DNA of 64,000 nt from Lachnoclostridium phytofermentans (GCF_000733755.1 NZ_JPOF01000007.1:62001-126000); one strand, 5' to 3'. Positions 41,553 to 51,404 are shown, numbered from the stretch's first letter. Made by a program: numbers and translations. Notes: generated by a model from the sequence alone, not told the origin.

Positions 41553-42149
41553 ATGCGTAAAGTATTATATATAAAAGCAAACATTAAGCCGGAAGGTATT
41601 TCAAGAACATTTCAGGTGTCTGATTATTTCATTGAGGAATATAAGAAACAGCATCCAGAAGATGAAGTAATTGTACTAGATTTATATCAAGAGAACATTG
41701 ATTTTTTACGACCTGCGGATTTAGAGGCAATGGGTCAAGTAAATGATGAAACTAAGAAGGATACTACAATCCTTAAGTATGCTTATCAATTTGCAGAGGC
41801 AGATAAATATGTATTTGCAGCGCCAATGTGGAACTTAGGTTTTCCAGCGATCCTAAAAGCTTATATTGATTATATTACGATAACAGGAATAACATTTCAC
41901 TATACAGCAGAAGGACCGAAAGGTCTCTTACAAAATAAGAAGGCGGTTCACATTGTAGCCAGAGGTGGAGAGTATGGCAATGCTCCATATGAAATGGGAG
42001 ACCGATATTTAAAAACGATATTAAATTTCCTTGGTGTTGATAATATACAGACCATCGCAATAGAAAATTTGGATATTGTAGGCGCTGATGTCGCAGCTAA
42101 GGTAAACGAAGGAAAAGAGAAGGCTGGATTAGTAGTAAAGGAATTCTAA
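41553..42149 (+). CDS. azoR: FMN-dependent NADH-azoreductase
   Basis: A 198-aa flavodoxin-fold quinone/azo reductase. MRKVLYIKANIKPEGISRT is the phosphate-binding start, APMWNLGFPAILKAYIDYI the flavin-contact and dimer segment, and RGGEYGNAPYE follows the later strand. It uses NADH and FMN for two-electron reduction of quinones and azo compounds. TTGGAGGTAAC stands before the ATG. Single gene, terminator at 42253. Confidence 0.93.
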   Translation: MRKVLYIKANIKPEGISRTFQVSDYFIEEYKKQHPEDEVIVLDLYQENIDFLRPADLEAMGQVNDETKKDTTILKYAYQFAEADKYVFAAPMWNLGFPAILKAYIDYITITGITFHYTAEGPKGLLQNKKAVHIVARGGEYGNAPYEMGDRYLKTILNFLGVDNIQTIAIENLDIVGADVAAKVNEGKEKAGLVVKEF

Positions 42150-42252
42150 TGATTTCATTGCTGCAATCGATTCGGAAGAAGAAAATAATAAAATCTCTCG
42201 TAGGTGCACAGTCAAGAAAGAGATATCTTCCTATGTACACTATACGCATCTG

Positions 42253-42281
42253 AAACGCCCTGCAATTTAGGGCGTTTTTTT
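42253..42281 (+). terminator. terminator after azoR
   Basis: AAACGCCCT/AGGGCGTTT with a 7-base loop and a T-run. Confidence 0.88.
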
Positions 42282-42282
42282 G

Positions 42283-42440
42283 AATTCATAGGAAATCTTG
42301 TCCTATGAATCAAACCCCCTCCGGGGGATAGTACTCTATGCTAAGGAAGTATGGCCGCTAAAGCGATCGCACTCCGTCCCGAGAGTTCCGCTTCCGGATT
42401 CTTTGTTCTTCATGACTAGGATAAACAGCATGGACGAATA
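42283..42440. other. GC-richer structured patch, unexplained
   Basis: Directly after the azoR terminator come ATTCATAGGA/TCCTATGAAT (42284-42309), a CCCCC/GGGGG hairpin (42315-42328), CGCTAAAGCG and the GCGATCGC palindrome (near 42365). No open frame fits. A TTCATGACTAGGATAA word near 42409 resembles the start of the dispersed repeat. Candidates are a non-coding RNA, a repeat element or the relic of one. Confidence 0.45.
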
Positions 42441-42628
42441 CTTTGTAATATGAGATAATACCTTAATAAGTTAGTCGTTAATAACGAACCGGATAAAGAT
42501 ACTTTCTAATAAAATACTGAAACTTAACTTTGATTGGAGTTGGGTATAGAAAAAATTGAATTAAAAGAGACATGATTGCTTATGTTCGATAAGTATAAAA
42601 CTGCCAAATGGATTGGAGTGAATTAGAG

Positions 42629-43537
42629 ATGAAGATAGATCGATTAATCGGTATCATTACTGTCTTACAAAATAATAAAAAAGTAACAGCACCTTATCTT
42701 GCTAAGAAGTTCGAAGTATCAAGGCGTACCATTAATCGAGATATAGAGGATATCTGTAAGGCAGGTATACCAATCGTCACGACACAGGGGAATGAGGGTG
42801 GAATTTCTATTATGGAAGGCTTTAAGTTAGATACTACAGTATTTACAACGGATGAATTGGAAGCCATTTTGGTAGGATTAAAATCATTTGATAGTGTCTC
42901 CACTCATTCTGCATCACATAGACTAATAAACAAAATATCACCGAATAGGCCTACTGTAATGTCTCTTGCTGACAGTATATCAATTGATTTATCTTCTCAT
43001 TACAAAGATAGCTTAGCCCCGAAGATTGCACAATTAAGGGAAGCAATACAGCAAAAAAGAGTTGTTACGTTTCACTATTATTATAATAAAGGAGAGGATG
43101 ATAAGAGGATTGAACCTTATCAAATAGTTTTTCAATGGTCTTCTTGGTACATATTTGGATTTTGCTTAAAGAAGCAAGAGTTTCGGCTATATAAATTAAA
43201 TCGTTTATGGGATTTACAGACGACGGAGGAAGAATTTATCCCAAGAGAAATACCGGCAGAATGCTTGGATTTTAATCGACATATACCAGATCATTATGAG
43301 ATTACAGCAGTATTTGATCCAAGTGAAAAATACCGGTTAATAGAAGAATACAGTTTTGGCTGCTTTCGAGAATTGGAAGATGGAAGATTACTGTTTAAGA
43401 GAGGTTTTACAAATCTTGAAGTAGCGGTGAGCTGGTTTTTAGGTTTTGGAGATCGTGTCGAAATATTAGAACCAATCGAAATGAGATCATTAATGAAGGG
43501 AGAAATTCAAAAAATGTTGAAGCGGTATCAGTCCTAA
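42629..43537 (+). CDS. helix-turn-helix WYL-domain regulator (YafY type)
   Basis: A 302-aa regulator. An HTH_11 domain (IITVLQNNKKVTAPYLAKKF, then SRRTINRDIEDI) leads to a WYL domain at about 135-215 (KRVVTFHYYYNKG; EPYQIVFQWSSWYIFGFC) and a C-terminal extension. WYL domains sense ligands such as nucleic-acid fragments or metabolites and often govern stress genes. The start at 42629 (MKIDRLIG) is the family start; an upstream ATG at 42608 has no ribosome site. Confidence 0.9.
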   Translation: MKIDRLIGIITVLQNNKKVTAPYLAKKFEVSRRTINRDIEDICKAGIPIVTTQGNEGGISIMEGFKLDTTVFTTDELEAILVGLKSFDSVSTHSASHRLINKISPNRPTVMSLADSISIDLSSHYKDSLAPKIAQLREAIQQKRVVTFHYYYNKGEDDKRIEPYQIVFQWSSWYIFGFCLKKQEFRLYKLNRLWDLQTTEEEFIPREIPAECLDFNRHIPDHYEITAVFDPSEKYRLIEEYSFGCFRELEDGRLLFKRGFTNLEVAVSWFLGFGDRVEILEPIEMRSLMKGEIQKMLKRYQS

Positions 43538-43561
43538 ACACGACATACTGATGTCGTGTTT
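43536..43561 (+). terminator. hairpin at the end of the WYL gene
   Basis: AAACACGACAT/ATGTCGTGTTT, a perfect 11-bp stem with a 4-base loop overlapping the stop codon. A second hairpin (AAGTTTGTGT/ACATAAACTT with an inner GCG/CGC) lies at 43628-43657, just before the next gene. Confidence 0.65.
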
Positions 43562-43682
43562 GCTATGATAAACTATAGCTAAAATGTAAAGTGTATTAAG
43601 GGTGTAAGATAAATTTTTCACTCAACAAGTTTGTGTCTGCGCCACGCACATAAACTTGGGATGCGCAGAAATGAGGAGAATA

Positions 43683-44096
43683 ATGATTGATACACGATGC
43701 GGTTTACGCTGCGAAGGATGCTCATTTAAAGAAAGTCATGGGTGCAAAGGTTGCATTGCAACCTTTGGAAATCCTTTTCATGGAGAATGTTATGTTGCAA
43801 AATGTTGTCAAGAAAAAGAACAAGTACATTGTGGTGAGTGCAAAGGATTTCCTTGCAAAATTCTGATAGAATATTCGAATGATCCAGTACATGGTGATAA
43901 TCCGAAAGGAGCAAGAATTGAACAATGTAGGCAGTGGGGAATTTCAGAATATGAATATGAAGTAAACAAATCTAAAGCAAAGGAAGCAAAAGAAGCAAAA
44001 GAAGCAAAAGAAGCAAAAGAAGCAAAAGAAGTAAAGGAAGTAAAGGAAGTAAAGGAAGTAAAGGAAGTAAAGGAAGTAAAGGAAGCAAAGGGGTAA
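43683..44096 (+). CDS. DUF3795 cysteine-rich protein with repeat tail
   Basis: A 137-aa protein from the ATG at 43683 (MIDTRCGLRCEGC). The first 85 residues hold about eleven cysteines in CxxC-type groups (CEGCSFKESHGCKGC; CCQEKEQVHCGECKGFPC), matching DUF3795, a likely metal-binding family of unknown function. The last 40 residues are pure repeats of Lys-Glu-Ala and then Lys-Glu-Val, encoded by 9-base units. An earlier ATG at 43671 overlaps the ribosome site. It is followed after eight bases by the next gene. Confidence 0.82.
   Translation: MIDTRCGLRCEGCSFKESHGCKGCIATFGNPFHGECYVAKCCQEKEQVHCGECKGFPCKILIEYSNDPVHGDNPKGARIEQCRQWGISEYEYEVNKSKAKEAKEAKEAKEAKEAKEVKEVKEVKEVKEVKEVKEAKG
43974..44090 (+). 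repeat. two-block 9-base tandem repeats in the DUF3795 gene
   Basis: About six units of GCAAAAGAA (Lys-Glu-Ala) followed by about six of GTAAAGGAA (Lys-Glu-Val) and a closing Ala unit. Each block is internally near-identical, showing two separate expansions. Confidence 0.9.
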
Positions 44097-44104
44097 ATAG
44101 TGAA

Positions 44105-44827
44105 ATGAACAGTAAAGAAAATAATGAAAAAAGCAAATCAATATCAGAGCTTAGAATAAAAAATTATCATGATTTTTACCAGGCATTACTGTTATGTGGA
44201 TTTACAGTAGGAGGATCAAATCCAGAGGGGATTTTTTCTCTATGTAGTAAATTTACCGATAAGATTTGCTGGCATACAGAAAATCCTGAAACTGATCCTT
44301 GGGAATGGCGTATGCGGGTACTTGATGAACAGACAGATATTGCTTACGCGAAGGTATTTTTTAAGAAAAGCGGTTATATCACCAAAGAATGGATTCCATA
44401 TTTTCTATCGGTAAGAAGAAAAGGAGAAAGTTTAGAGGAAGCTTACCTAGAAGGTACTATTTCTAACATGGCTAAGAGAATTTATGAGTTAATTGAAGAA
44501 CATAAGTGCTTGGCGTTTCACGATATCAAAAAGTTAGGAAACTTTAATAAAGAGGACAATTATCGGTTTGAAAAAGCATTGATTGAATTGCAAATGAAGA
44601 TGTTTATTACAATGTGCGGTAGAAAGCAAAAAACAAACCGCTACGGTGAAGGTTATGGTTGGAATTCTACTGTTTTTTGCACGACGGAAGAGTTTTGGGG
44701 AGAAGAACTATGTCAACTAGCGGATCAGATTAAGGTAACAGAAGCGGAGGAAAAAATTCGGGAACATATACTAATCTTAAATCCGTGTGCGGAGGAAAAG
44801 AAGATACGAAAATTTATCTATGGATAA
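44105..44827 (+). CDS. conserved hypothetical protein (possibly AlkZ-related)
   Basis: A 240-aa soluble protein, likely co-transcribed with the DUF3795 gene. The C-terminal half has a winged-helix pattern (HKCLAFHDIKKLGNF; RFEKALIELQMKMFITMCGR) followed by GWNSTVFCTTEEFWG, which recalls proteins labelled AlkZ-related. The N-terminal half includes WHTENPETDPWEWRMRVLDE. I cannot assign a reaction. A DNA-related role is inference only. Confidence 0.6.
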   Translation: MNSKENNEKSKSISELRIKNYHDFYQALLLCGFTVGGSNPEGIFSLCSKFTDKICWHTENPETDPWEWRMRVLDEQTDIAYAKVFFKKSGYITKEWIPYFLSVRRKGESLEEAYLEGTISNMAKRIYELIEEHKCLAFHDIKKLGNFNKEDNYRFEKALIELQMKMFITMCGRKQKTNRYGEGYGWNSTVFCTTEEFWGEELCQLADQIKVTEAEEKIREHILILNPCAEEKKIRKFIYG

Positions 44828-44946
44828 TGTGTATAAGATAATTATGCACGAGTTTTTATTGGAAGGTGATTGGTCTTCTATTTCATGAATGCTAAATACA
44901 GAAAATGATAACCGCTAGTATGTCTAGAAAAGGGAACTGTTTTAAG

Positions 44947-44982
44947 AGGACTGAGTCCTGCACAATTTGAGGATTCAGTCCT
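44947..44982. terminator. bidirectional terminator between convergent genes
   Basis: AGGACTGAGTCCT (44947-44959) pairs with AGGATTCAGTCCT (44970-44982) with one G-T pair. It serves the + strand gene ending at 44827 and the minus-strand esterase. Confidence 0.75.
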
Positions 44983-45026
44983 TATTAATTACCTAATATA
45001 AAATATGTCTGACTTTTGGGGTGAGA

Positions 45027-45998
45027 TCATGATTGAGGGTCAGGTGTATGATTTTTTCGATTAATCCATTCCGTTGAAGAATCCATTGCCGCACGAGTAG
45101 CGTTGGTTTGATCTAATGCATTTAACATAACAAAATCATGAATGATTGCTTGAAAACGAACTGCGGTAACTTCAACTCCAGCGCAGCGTAATTTTCTTGC
45201 ATAAGCTTCCCCTTCGGATCTTAATACATCAGCTTCTCCATTTAATATAATTGCTGGTGGCAGGCCTTCTAGTTGATCCGTTGTAGCACGTAATGGAGAT
45301 GCTGTAATCTGATTGCGATCTTCCTCACATTTCGTATATTGATCCCAAAACCACATCATCCCTTCCCGATACAAATAATAGTCGACAGCAAATTCACAGT
45401 AAGATTCCGTGTCGAAACAGGCATTTGTTACAGGATAAAAAAGAACCTGTTTATGGATTTTAGGTCCATTTCTAAATTTTGATAGAATGGTCATAACAGT
45501 TGCCATATTACCACCAACACTATCACCAGCTACTGTTAAGGTAGAAAAGTTAACCTTACAGGAGAGTGCAGACATAAGTTCTGGCAGGCAGCACATGGTC
45601 TTATAACATTGCTCCACAGCAGTTGGATATTTTGCCTCTGGCGAGCGTGAATATTCTGGAAATACGAGAATAGAGTTTGTTCTTGCAGCTAGTTCATGTA
45701 CAAGTTTTTTGTGAGTGTGTAAGCTACCAAACACCCAGCCGGCTCCATGAATATAAAAGATAATATTTGGTATACCAACAAGACAATCAGGTATAATACA
45801 ATAAACCTTAATTGCACCCCATTTTCCAGTATCGACTTTGAATGCTTTTATTGTTGCTGGATAAATACAGACAGGAGTATTTTGAGCTTCTTTTAATCGG
45901 AGACGCCCTTGCTCGGGAGGTATCTGAAAAATTAGAGGTGGTATGGAACTTTGATCGCTTACTTTTTCAGCGGCTTGTTCTAAAGGTACACAACGCAT
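45027..45998 (-). CDS. alpha/beta hydrolase, hormone-sensitive-lipase type esterase
   Basis: A 323-aa esterase. The oxyanion-hole motif is HGAGW (usually HGGGW), the nucleophile elbow GDSVGGN, the acid lies in NGEADVLR and the base His in IIHDF. These enzymes hydrolyse short acyl esters. No signal peptide, so cytoplasmic. The ATG at 45998 is preceded by GGAGG about nine bases before; a longer frame from 46013 overlaps that ribosome site. Confidence 0.9.
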   Translation of the reverse strand: MRCVPLEQAAEKVSDQSSIPPLIFQIPPEQGRLRLKEAQNTPVCIYPATIKAFKVDTGKWGAIKVYCIIPDCLVGIPNIIFYIHGAGWVFGSLHTHKKLVHELAARTNSILVFPEYSRSPEAKYPTAVEQCYKTMCCLPELMSALSCKVNFSTLTVAGDSVGGNMATVMTILSKFRNGPKIHKQVLFYPVTNACFDTESYCEFAVDYYLYREGMMWFWDQYTKCEEDRNQITASPLRATTDQLEGLPPAIILNGEADVLRSEGEAYARKLRCAGVEVTAVRFQAIIHDFVMLNALDQTNATRAAMDSSTEWINRKNHTPDPQS

Positions 45999-46416
45999 TG
46001 TGAAAGCCTCCAAGTTATTTGCTTCTGGTAGTATTATATGGGAGTTTCATGATTAAGGTGTTTTTATATAGGAAAAATATTGTAAATATGGTATTTTATA
46101 CATAAGTCATTGCTTAGGATAAATATTAACGCTGGGTGAAAGAAAAATCTAGTATTAAGTATATAAAATATTGATGTGTAGAAACTATTTTAAATACGAG
46201 TACTATAGTTTTTACGATTATGGATCTAAATCAATTATTACTACAGAGATTACGGATCATGTACACTTTAGGATTTCTTATGAATTAATCAACACTTTAC
46301 AATGATTGATTCTGTATACTAGGGTGATACAAATTATCCATACGGTAAATAATCGCTATAGTAACATGAGTGGTTTTGATTAGTCTACCTCACGGAATTA
46401 GGAAGGAGGATGAGGA
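45999..46416. other. divergent gap between esterase and selO
   Basis: About 400 AT-rich bases with promoters expected for both flanking genes. A TATACT at 46315-46320 may belong to selO. I see no small gene, hairpin or repeat. Confidence 0.4.
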
Positions 46417-47871
46417 ATGAATCCTAATATAACATTAGAAAATACGTATCTAACTCTACCAGAAGAGTTTTATACAGCTCAGTTGCCAAGTAAAGTTCCT
46501 TCGCCCAATCTGGTGAAATGGAACAGTTCATTAGCAAAAGAACTTGGTCTAGATTCTGAGTTCTTTCAAAGCAAAGAAGGTGTTTTGATACTCTCTGGTA
46601 ATAAAGTTTTAGAGAATTCAACACCAATTGCAGAAGCGTACGCAGGACATCAATTTGGTTACTTTACTATGCTTGGTGATGGGCGTGCAGTACTTCTTGG
46701 AGAAATTGTTACGAAAGATGGAGAACGTTATGACATTCAATTAAAAGGGTCTGGTAGAACACCATATTCTAGAGGGGGAGACGGCAAAGCAACCCTTGGT
46801 CCAATGTTACGTGAGTACATTATTAGCGAGGGTATGAAAGGATTGAGAATACCAAGTACGAGAAGTCTAGCGGTACTAACTACAGGAGAGACTATACTAC
46901 GTGAAACGATGTTACCCGGTGCTATTTTAGTTCGAACTGCAAAAAGCCATATCCGTGTGGGTACCTTCCAATATGCAAATCAATTCCTTGATACCAAAGA
47001 ACTTAGAGCACTTGCAGATTATACGATTGAGAGACATTTTAGTGAAGTATCTTCGAAAGGAGAAAGATATCGAAATCTTCTTCATGAAGTTGTGAACAGT
47101 CAAGCTAGGTTAATTGCGAAATGGCAATTAGTAGGTTTTATTCACGGAGTAATGAATACAGATAATATGGCTATCTGCGGTGAGACCATTGATTATGGAC
47201 CTTGTGCATTTATGGATACTTATCATCCAGAGACAGTATTTAGTTCTATTGATAGAGAAGGGAGATATTCTTATCAAAATCAACCAGGGATGGCATCTTG
47301 GAACTTAGCAAGATTTGCGGAAGCACTGTTACCTTTATTACATGATAATAAAGAAAAAGCGATTGAAATTGCACAGGAAGAGTTCAATCTTTTCTCTAAG
47401 TGGTATCATAACTATTGGTATGAAGGCATGAGAAAAAAATTAGGATTATTTCATAAAAATGAGATGGATGAACACTTAATAGAGGCTTTGCTAAGTATGA
47501 TGTTAAAATACGAAGCAGATTTTACCAATACATTCCGTGATCTTACCTTGAGTCAGACTACGCAAATGAAATTAGCTGATTCAACGGAATATCAACAATG
47601 GATTTCCTTATGGCAGGAAAGAAGAAAACAGCAAGAAGAGTCCTTAGAGGAATCAAGAAAATTAATGGAATCAGTAAATCCAGCCGTAATTCCTCGAAAT
47701 CATAGGGTAGAGGAAGCATTGGAGCGCGCCGTTAATTTTAAAGATTATGCCGCCTTGGATTCTTTAGTTGCAGTATTACGACATCCGTATGACTATCAAA
47801 ACTTGAATGATTATTATACTACACCTCCTGGGGAAGCCGCATGTGGTTATCGAACATTTTGTGGAACGTAA
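46417..47871 (+). CDS. selO: SelO/YdiU protein adenylyltransferase
   Basis: A 484-aa pseudokinase-fold enzyme that transfers AMP to Ser, Thr or Tyr of target proteins and responds to oxidative stress. Conserved blocks: [81 protein letters not shown] (catalytic and metal-binding Asn/Asp). The C-terminus ends YRTFCGT, with Cys in the position that is selenocysteine in animal SelO. GGAAGGAGG precedes the ATG. Complete length. Confidence 0.95.
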   Translation: MNPNITLENTYLTLPEEFYTAQLPSKVPSPNLVKWNSSLAKELGLDSEFFQSKEGVLILSGNKVLENSTPIAEAYAGHQFGYFTMLGDGRAVLLGEIVTKDGERYDIQLKGSGRTPYSRGGDGKATLGPMLREYIISEGMKGLRIPSTRSLAVLTTGETILRETMLPGAILVRTAKSHIRVGTFQYANQFLDTKELRALADYTIERHFSEVSSKGERYRNLLHEVVNSQARLIAKWQLVGFIHGVMNTDNMAICGETIDYGPCAFMDTYHPETVFSSIDREGRYSYQNQPGMASWNLARFAEALLPLLHDNKEKAIEIAQEEFNLFSKWYHNYWYEGMRKKLGLFHKNEMDEHLIEALLSMMLKYEADFTNTFRDLTLSQTTQMKLADSTEYQQWISLWQERRKQQEESLEESRKLMESVNPAVIPRNHRVEEALERAVNFKDYAALDSLVAVLRHPYDYQNLNDYYTTPPGEAACGYRTFCGT

Positions 47872-47994
47872 CAGAATAAGCGATATAAAAAAGTTGTGTT
47901 TCCAGCCGATTAAATCTCTTTTGAAAACTGGAAAATGGCATGGTTACTGGGGTTATGATAGCCTTTTCCTGTATGAAATCTGATGAAAATGAGC

Positions 47995-48027
47995 CCTATT
48001 TTTATTTGGTACCCAAATAAAAATAGG
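47995..48027. repeat. perfect 15-bp hairpin downstream of selO
   Basis: CCTATTTTTATTTGG and CCAAATAAAAATAGG flank TAC. There is no T-run after it, but the stem itself is T-rich; it may still act as terminator in both directions. The rest of the 370-base gap (47872-48238) shows nothing. Confidence 0.65.
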
Positions 48028-48238
48028 AGCTTAATTTGAGGAGGTAAGGCGAACTTGATAAGTGCTTACATGCAAATAGTAAATAATAAAATGCTTCTGT
48101 CATTTTACTGCAATTCATAACAAAGAAAATTACGCGAAGAGTGCATTTTCTAGTTTAAAAGAAGTCCTTTACACCTAGATTGCGACCTAGTATAATGGGA
48201 CAGTGATTTGAAATTACGGAGAAGGAAAAGGATTTGAG

Positions 48239-48880
48239 ATGTCAGATTTTGTATTTATTATTGAGATTATAGGTACAATTGCGTTTGCAATTTCTGGGGC
48301 AATTGTTGCAATCAAGAAGAATATGGATATCTTTGGAGTACTTGTATTAGGAGTAACGACAGCTGTTGGTGGTGGTATGATACGAGATATTTTATTAGGA
48401 GTCTTACCTCCTACTATGTTTCGTAAATCAGTATATGTAACGGTAGCTGTGATAACCACCTTGATCGTCTTTTTAGTAATGTATTTTTTACAGGGGAAAA
48501 TAAATCGTTATTCCAAGCGAGTAGACCGAGTTATCAATGTTTTCGACGCAGTAGGTCTTGGTGTATTTGTCGTTGCTGGTGTAAATACTGCTGGTAACAA
48601 TGGATTTGGTGAACTAGCATTCTTATCCATCTTCGTTGGTGTTGTAACAGGGATTGGTGGTGGAATACTTAGAGATATCTTGGCAGGTAGGATACCGGTT
48701 GTTTTACATAAACAAGTATATGCTGTGGCAGCGATTGTTGGTGCATCCGTATACTACTATACTAGTGACTGGATTGGAACGAATGCAGCGATGATAGTCG
48801 GACTTTCGATGACTATTACACTACGTATGTTAGCAACTTACTTTGAATGGAATTTACCGAAGATTGGTGATAAGGCTTAA
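48239..48880 (+). CDS. TRIC-type cation channel family protein (UPF0126)
   Basis: A 213-aa membrane protein with seven helices arranged as two repeats of three plus one. Each repeat carries the glycine-rich signature: VGGGMIRDILLG at about 42 and IGGGILRDILAG at about 140. Bacterial TRIC homologues form trimeric channels for monovalent cations; YadS-like members have also been linked to glycine uptake. A GGAGAAGGAAAAGG segment precedes the ATG. Single gene, terminator at 49026. Confidence 0.92.
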   Translation: MSDFVFIIEIIGTIAFAISGAIVAIKKNMDIFGVLVLGVTTAVGGGMIRDILLGVLPPTMFRKSVYVTVAVITTLIVFLVMYFLQGKINRYSKRVDRVINVFDAVGLGVFVVAGVNTAGNNGFGELAFLSIFVGVVTGIGGGILRDILAGRIPVVLHKQVYAVAAIVGASVYYYTSDWIGTNAAMIVGLSMTITLRMLATYFEWNLPKIGDKA

Positions 48881-49025
48881 GATAAAAGTTATTAATTTGA
48901 TATTATGAGTAGGCAGGAAGAATCAGTATAATAACAACTAATCATTAAGGAATCACTATATAGATAAAATAAAAAATTGCAAGGATGGTAACAGTTTAAT
49001 TACTTAAGTACCACTTTCTAATTTT

Positions 49026-49058
49026 AGCGCCTTTGGTTCAATGACCTAGGGCGTTTTT
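49026..49058 (+). terminator. terminator after the TRIC gene
   Basis: GCGCC..GGT pairs with ACC..GGGCG, followed by TTTTTT. It is immediately followed by the dispersed repeat. Confidence 0.75.
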
Positions 49059-49060
49059 TA

Positions 49061-49140
49061 TTCATGACCAGGAAAAGTACGAGAAGCGTACTTTTTCTTG
49101 TTTATGATAAGTAAAGATTCTCGAAGCGTGCACTTCTTGT
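49061..49140 (+). repeat. terminator-like dispersed repeat, tandem pair
   Basis: Copy A (49061-49100) reads TTCATGACCAGGAAAAGT then ACGAGAAGCGTACTTTTTC; its stem AAAAGTACG/CGTACTTTT is perfect. Copy B (49101-49140) is a diverged version (TTTATGATAAGTAAAGATT then CGAAGCGTGCACTTCTTG). Confidence 0.75.
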
Positions 49141-49221
49141 TTTAATACCATATATTGACAATTCCCATAACTTATTATATCTTAGCATTAAGAATAGTGA
49201 TAATTGACGGGGGTGACTGAT

Positions 49222-49758
49222 TTGAAGATAGTTGTGATCTATAGAAGCAAGACAGGATTTACTAAAATGTATGCAAAATGGATATCGGAAGAGCTTCTAT
49301 GTACTGCTGTACCCTATGAGGAATTAAAGGAGGTTAAGATTTCAGAGTATGATCTCATCATATTCGGTAGCCGTATCCATGCTGGAAAAGTCGATGGATT
49401 TCGTAAGTTCAAGCGGCAGTTGGAGGGAAATACTACAAAATTGATTGTATTTGCAACCGGAGCGACACCTGCAAAAGCAAAGGATGTTATCGATAAAATC
49501 TGGAAGTCTAGTTTTTCCAAGGAAGAGCTATCTGAAATCCCTCATTTTTATATGCAAACGGGATTGAATTATGAAAGAATGAGGGCTGGTGACCGTCTTA
49601 TCATGAAAGCACTTGCCAAAGTTTTACGCAATAAAAAGGAAAAAGATAGCGAAGAAAAAGGATGTGAACAGGCAATAAAAAATTCTTATGACATCTCTTC
49701 CAGAGAATTCATCACTCCTTTGATAGATTATATAGGTAATAATAAGGTGTGCCAATAA
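49222..49758 (+). CDS. flavodoxin-domain protein
   Basis: A 178-aa protein. The N-terminal FMN phosphate loop is VIYRSKTGFTKMYAKWI, later flavin-contact loops are FGSRIHAGKVDG and FATGATPAKAKD. It resembles the protoporphyrinogen-oxidase-like (HemG) flavodoxins of Firmicutes, used as electron carriers or oxidases, with a charged helical C-terminus (KEKDSEEKGCEQ). The TTG at 49222 follows GGGGGTGA; an in-frame start at 49204 overlaps that site. Confidence 0.8.
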   Translation: MKIVVIYRSKTGFTKMYAKWISEELLCTAVPYEELKEVKISEYDLIIFGSRIHAGKVDGFRKFKRQLEGNTTKLIVFATGATPAKAKDVIDKIWKSSFSKEELSEIPHFYMQTGLNYERMRAGDRLIMKALAKVLRNKKEKDSEEKGCEQAIKNSYDISSREFITPLIDYIGNNKVCQ

Positions 49759-49910
49759 TTCCCTATTCATTTCTTCCTGGGTTTGTATCGTAATAATGGA
49801 TAAAAAGTAACTTATTTTGTCAATCTATCTATGTAACATATTGTATGATTATCGATATGAAATGTTAGGTTCTATGTTATCATATTTGATTGACTGGAGA
49901 TAGGAAGACA

Positions 49911-51404
49911 ATGAAAAAGAAAATTACGTTTCCATCTGCTTATACGATTCTATTTATTGTATTAATATTGGCAGCAGCGTTAACCTATGTGGTTAATGCG
50001 GGTTCTTATGCAAAGCTAAGTTTTAATTTAGATACTGGTAATTTTGTTGAAATATTACCAGATGGGACTAAGAAGACTTATGAAGGTACGCAAGAAACTT
50101 TGAATCAGCTAGGAGTTGCAAATGATATTGCTAAATTCAAAGATGGAAGCATCAACAAACCGATCGCAATTCCTGGGACCTATGAAAGAGTAGCTCCAAA
50201 TCCACAGGGAGTAGTTGATGTATTATTGGCTCCAATAAAGGGTGTATATGACAGTATTGGAATCATTTTGTTTGTGTTGATCATAGGTGGTGTTATTGGT
50301 GTAGTCAATGAAAGTGGCTCTATTAATGCAGGGATTGCCGCACTTTCACGAGTAACGAAAGGTCATGAGTACTTACTAATCGTTTTTGTGACCTTCTTGA
50401 TCGCGCTTGGTGGCACAACGTTTGGACTGGCAGAAGAAACGATTGCATTTTATCCGATTTTAATGCCCGTTTATCTGGCGGCTGGATATGATGCTATTGT
50501 TTGTATCGCAGCAATTTACATGGGATCATCGATTGGTTCTATGTTTTCAACTACGAATCCGTTCTCTGTAGTAATAGGTTCCAATGCAGCAGGTATTAAT
50601 TTTACACAAGGGATATCCTATCGGGTGATTGGCCTAGTCCTTGGTTTTCTCATTACGACCTGGTATATCGTGCGTTATGCTACAAAAATAAAAAAGAATC
50701 CTGAAAAATCTCTTGTTATTGAGATGAAAGATGAAATAAATCGAAATTTTAGTAAGAAAGAGGACGCAGAATTTACAACCAGGAGAGTATGGATCTTATC
50801 CATCTTTGCTATCAGCTTTGTTGTTATGATTTATGGTGTCTCAAAACTAGGTTGGTGGTTTGAAGAAATGACAGCACTCTTCTTAGTATCTGGTATTTTA
50901 ATCGGAATTATTGCAGGGATTGGAGAAAAAGCATTCGTTCATACATTTGTCGGTGGGGCAGCGGATTTAGTTGGAGTTGGTCTTGTCATTGGTATTGCAA
51001 GAAGTATTAATATCATATTGGAAAATGGTCTTGTATCAGATTCTATTTTATATAGTTTATCTAATCTCGTTTCTGGTATGAGTCCGAATATATTTGTTAT
51101 TTTAATGATGTTTGTATTTTTAATCTTAGGCTTTTTTATTGCATCTTCTTCAGGACTTGCTACGCTTGCCATCCCAATTATGGCTCCACTTGCAGATGCT
51201 GTTGGTGTCCCAAGAGATGTGATTATAACAGCATGCGTGTTTGGTCAGGGACTGATGTCGTTTATTACACCAACGGGGCTAATCCTTGCAAGCCTTGAAA
51301 TGGTGAACGTAACCTATAATAAATGGCTTAAATTCATTCTACCATTATTAGGTATGATAGCGGTTTTGGCGATAGCGATTTTATTATTAGAAGTGAATAT
51401 ATAA
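49911..51404 (+). CDS. YfcC family transporter
   Basis: A 497-aa membrane protein with about 12 helices. After helix 1 (ILFIVLILAAALTYVVNAG) it has a soluble loop of about 70 residues, then helices containing ALGGTTFGLAEETIAFYPIL and YMGSSIGSMFSTTNPFSVVI, the substrate-site signatures of the YfcC/DcuC superfamily. Members carry C4-dicarboxylates, peptides or basic amino acids; the substrate here is unknown. GGAGATAGGA precedes the ATG at 49911. A palindromic repeat follows the stop. Confidence 0.85.
   Translation: MKKKITFPSAYTILFIVLILAAALTYVVNAGSYAKLSFNLDTGNFVEILPDGTKKTYEGTQETLNQLGVANDIAKFKDGSINKPIAIPGTYERVAPNPQGVVDVLLAPIKGVYDSIGIILFVLIIGGVIGVVNESGSINAGIAALSRVTKGHEYLLIVFVTFLIALGGTTFGLAEETIAFYPILMPVYLAAGYDAIVCIAAIYMGSSIGSMFSTTNPFSVVIGSNAAGINFTQGISYRVIGLVLGFLITTWYIVRYATKIKKNPEKSLVIEMKDEINRNFSKKEDAEFTTRRVWILSIFAISFVVMIYGVSKLGWWFEEMTALFLVSGILIGIIAGIGEKAFVHTFVGGAADLVGVGLVIGIARSINIILENGLVSDSILYSLSNLVSGMSPNIFVILMMFVFLILGFFIASSSGLATLAIPIMAPLADAVGVPRDVIITACVFGQGLMSFITPTGLILASLEMVNVTYNKWLKFILPLLGMIAVLAIAILLLEVNI

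Noticed and set aside
43944-44141. Minus-strand Phe/Leu/Cys repeat frame over the DUF3795 tail
   Set aside because: Reverse reading of the KEA/KEV repeats.
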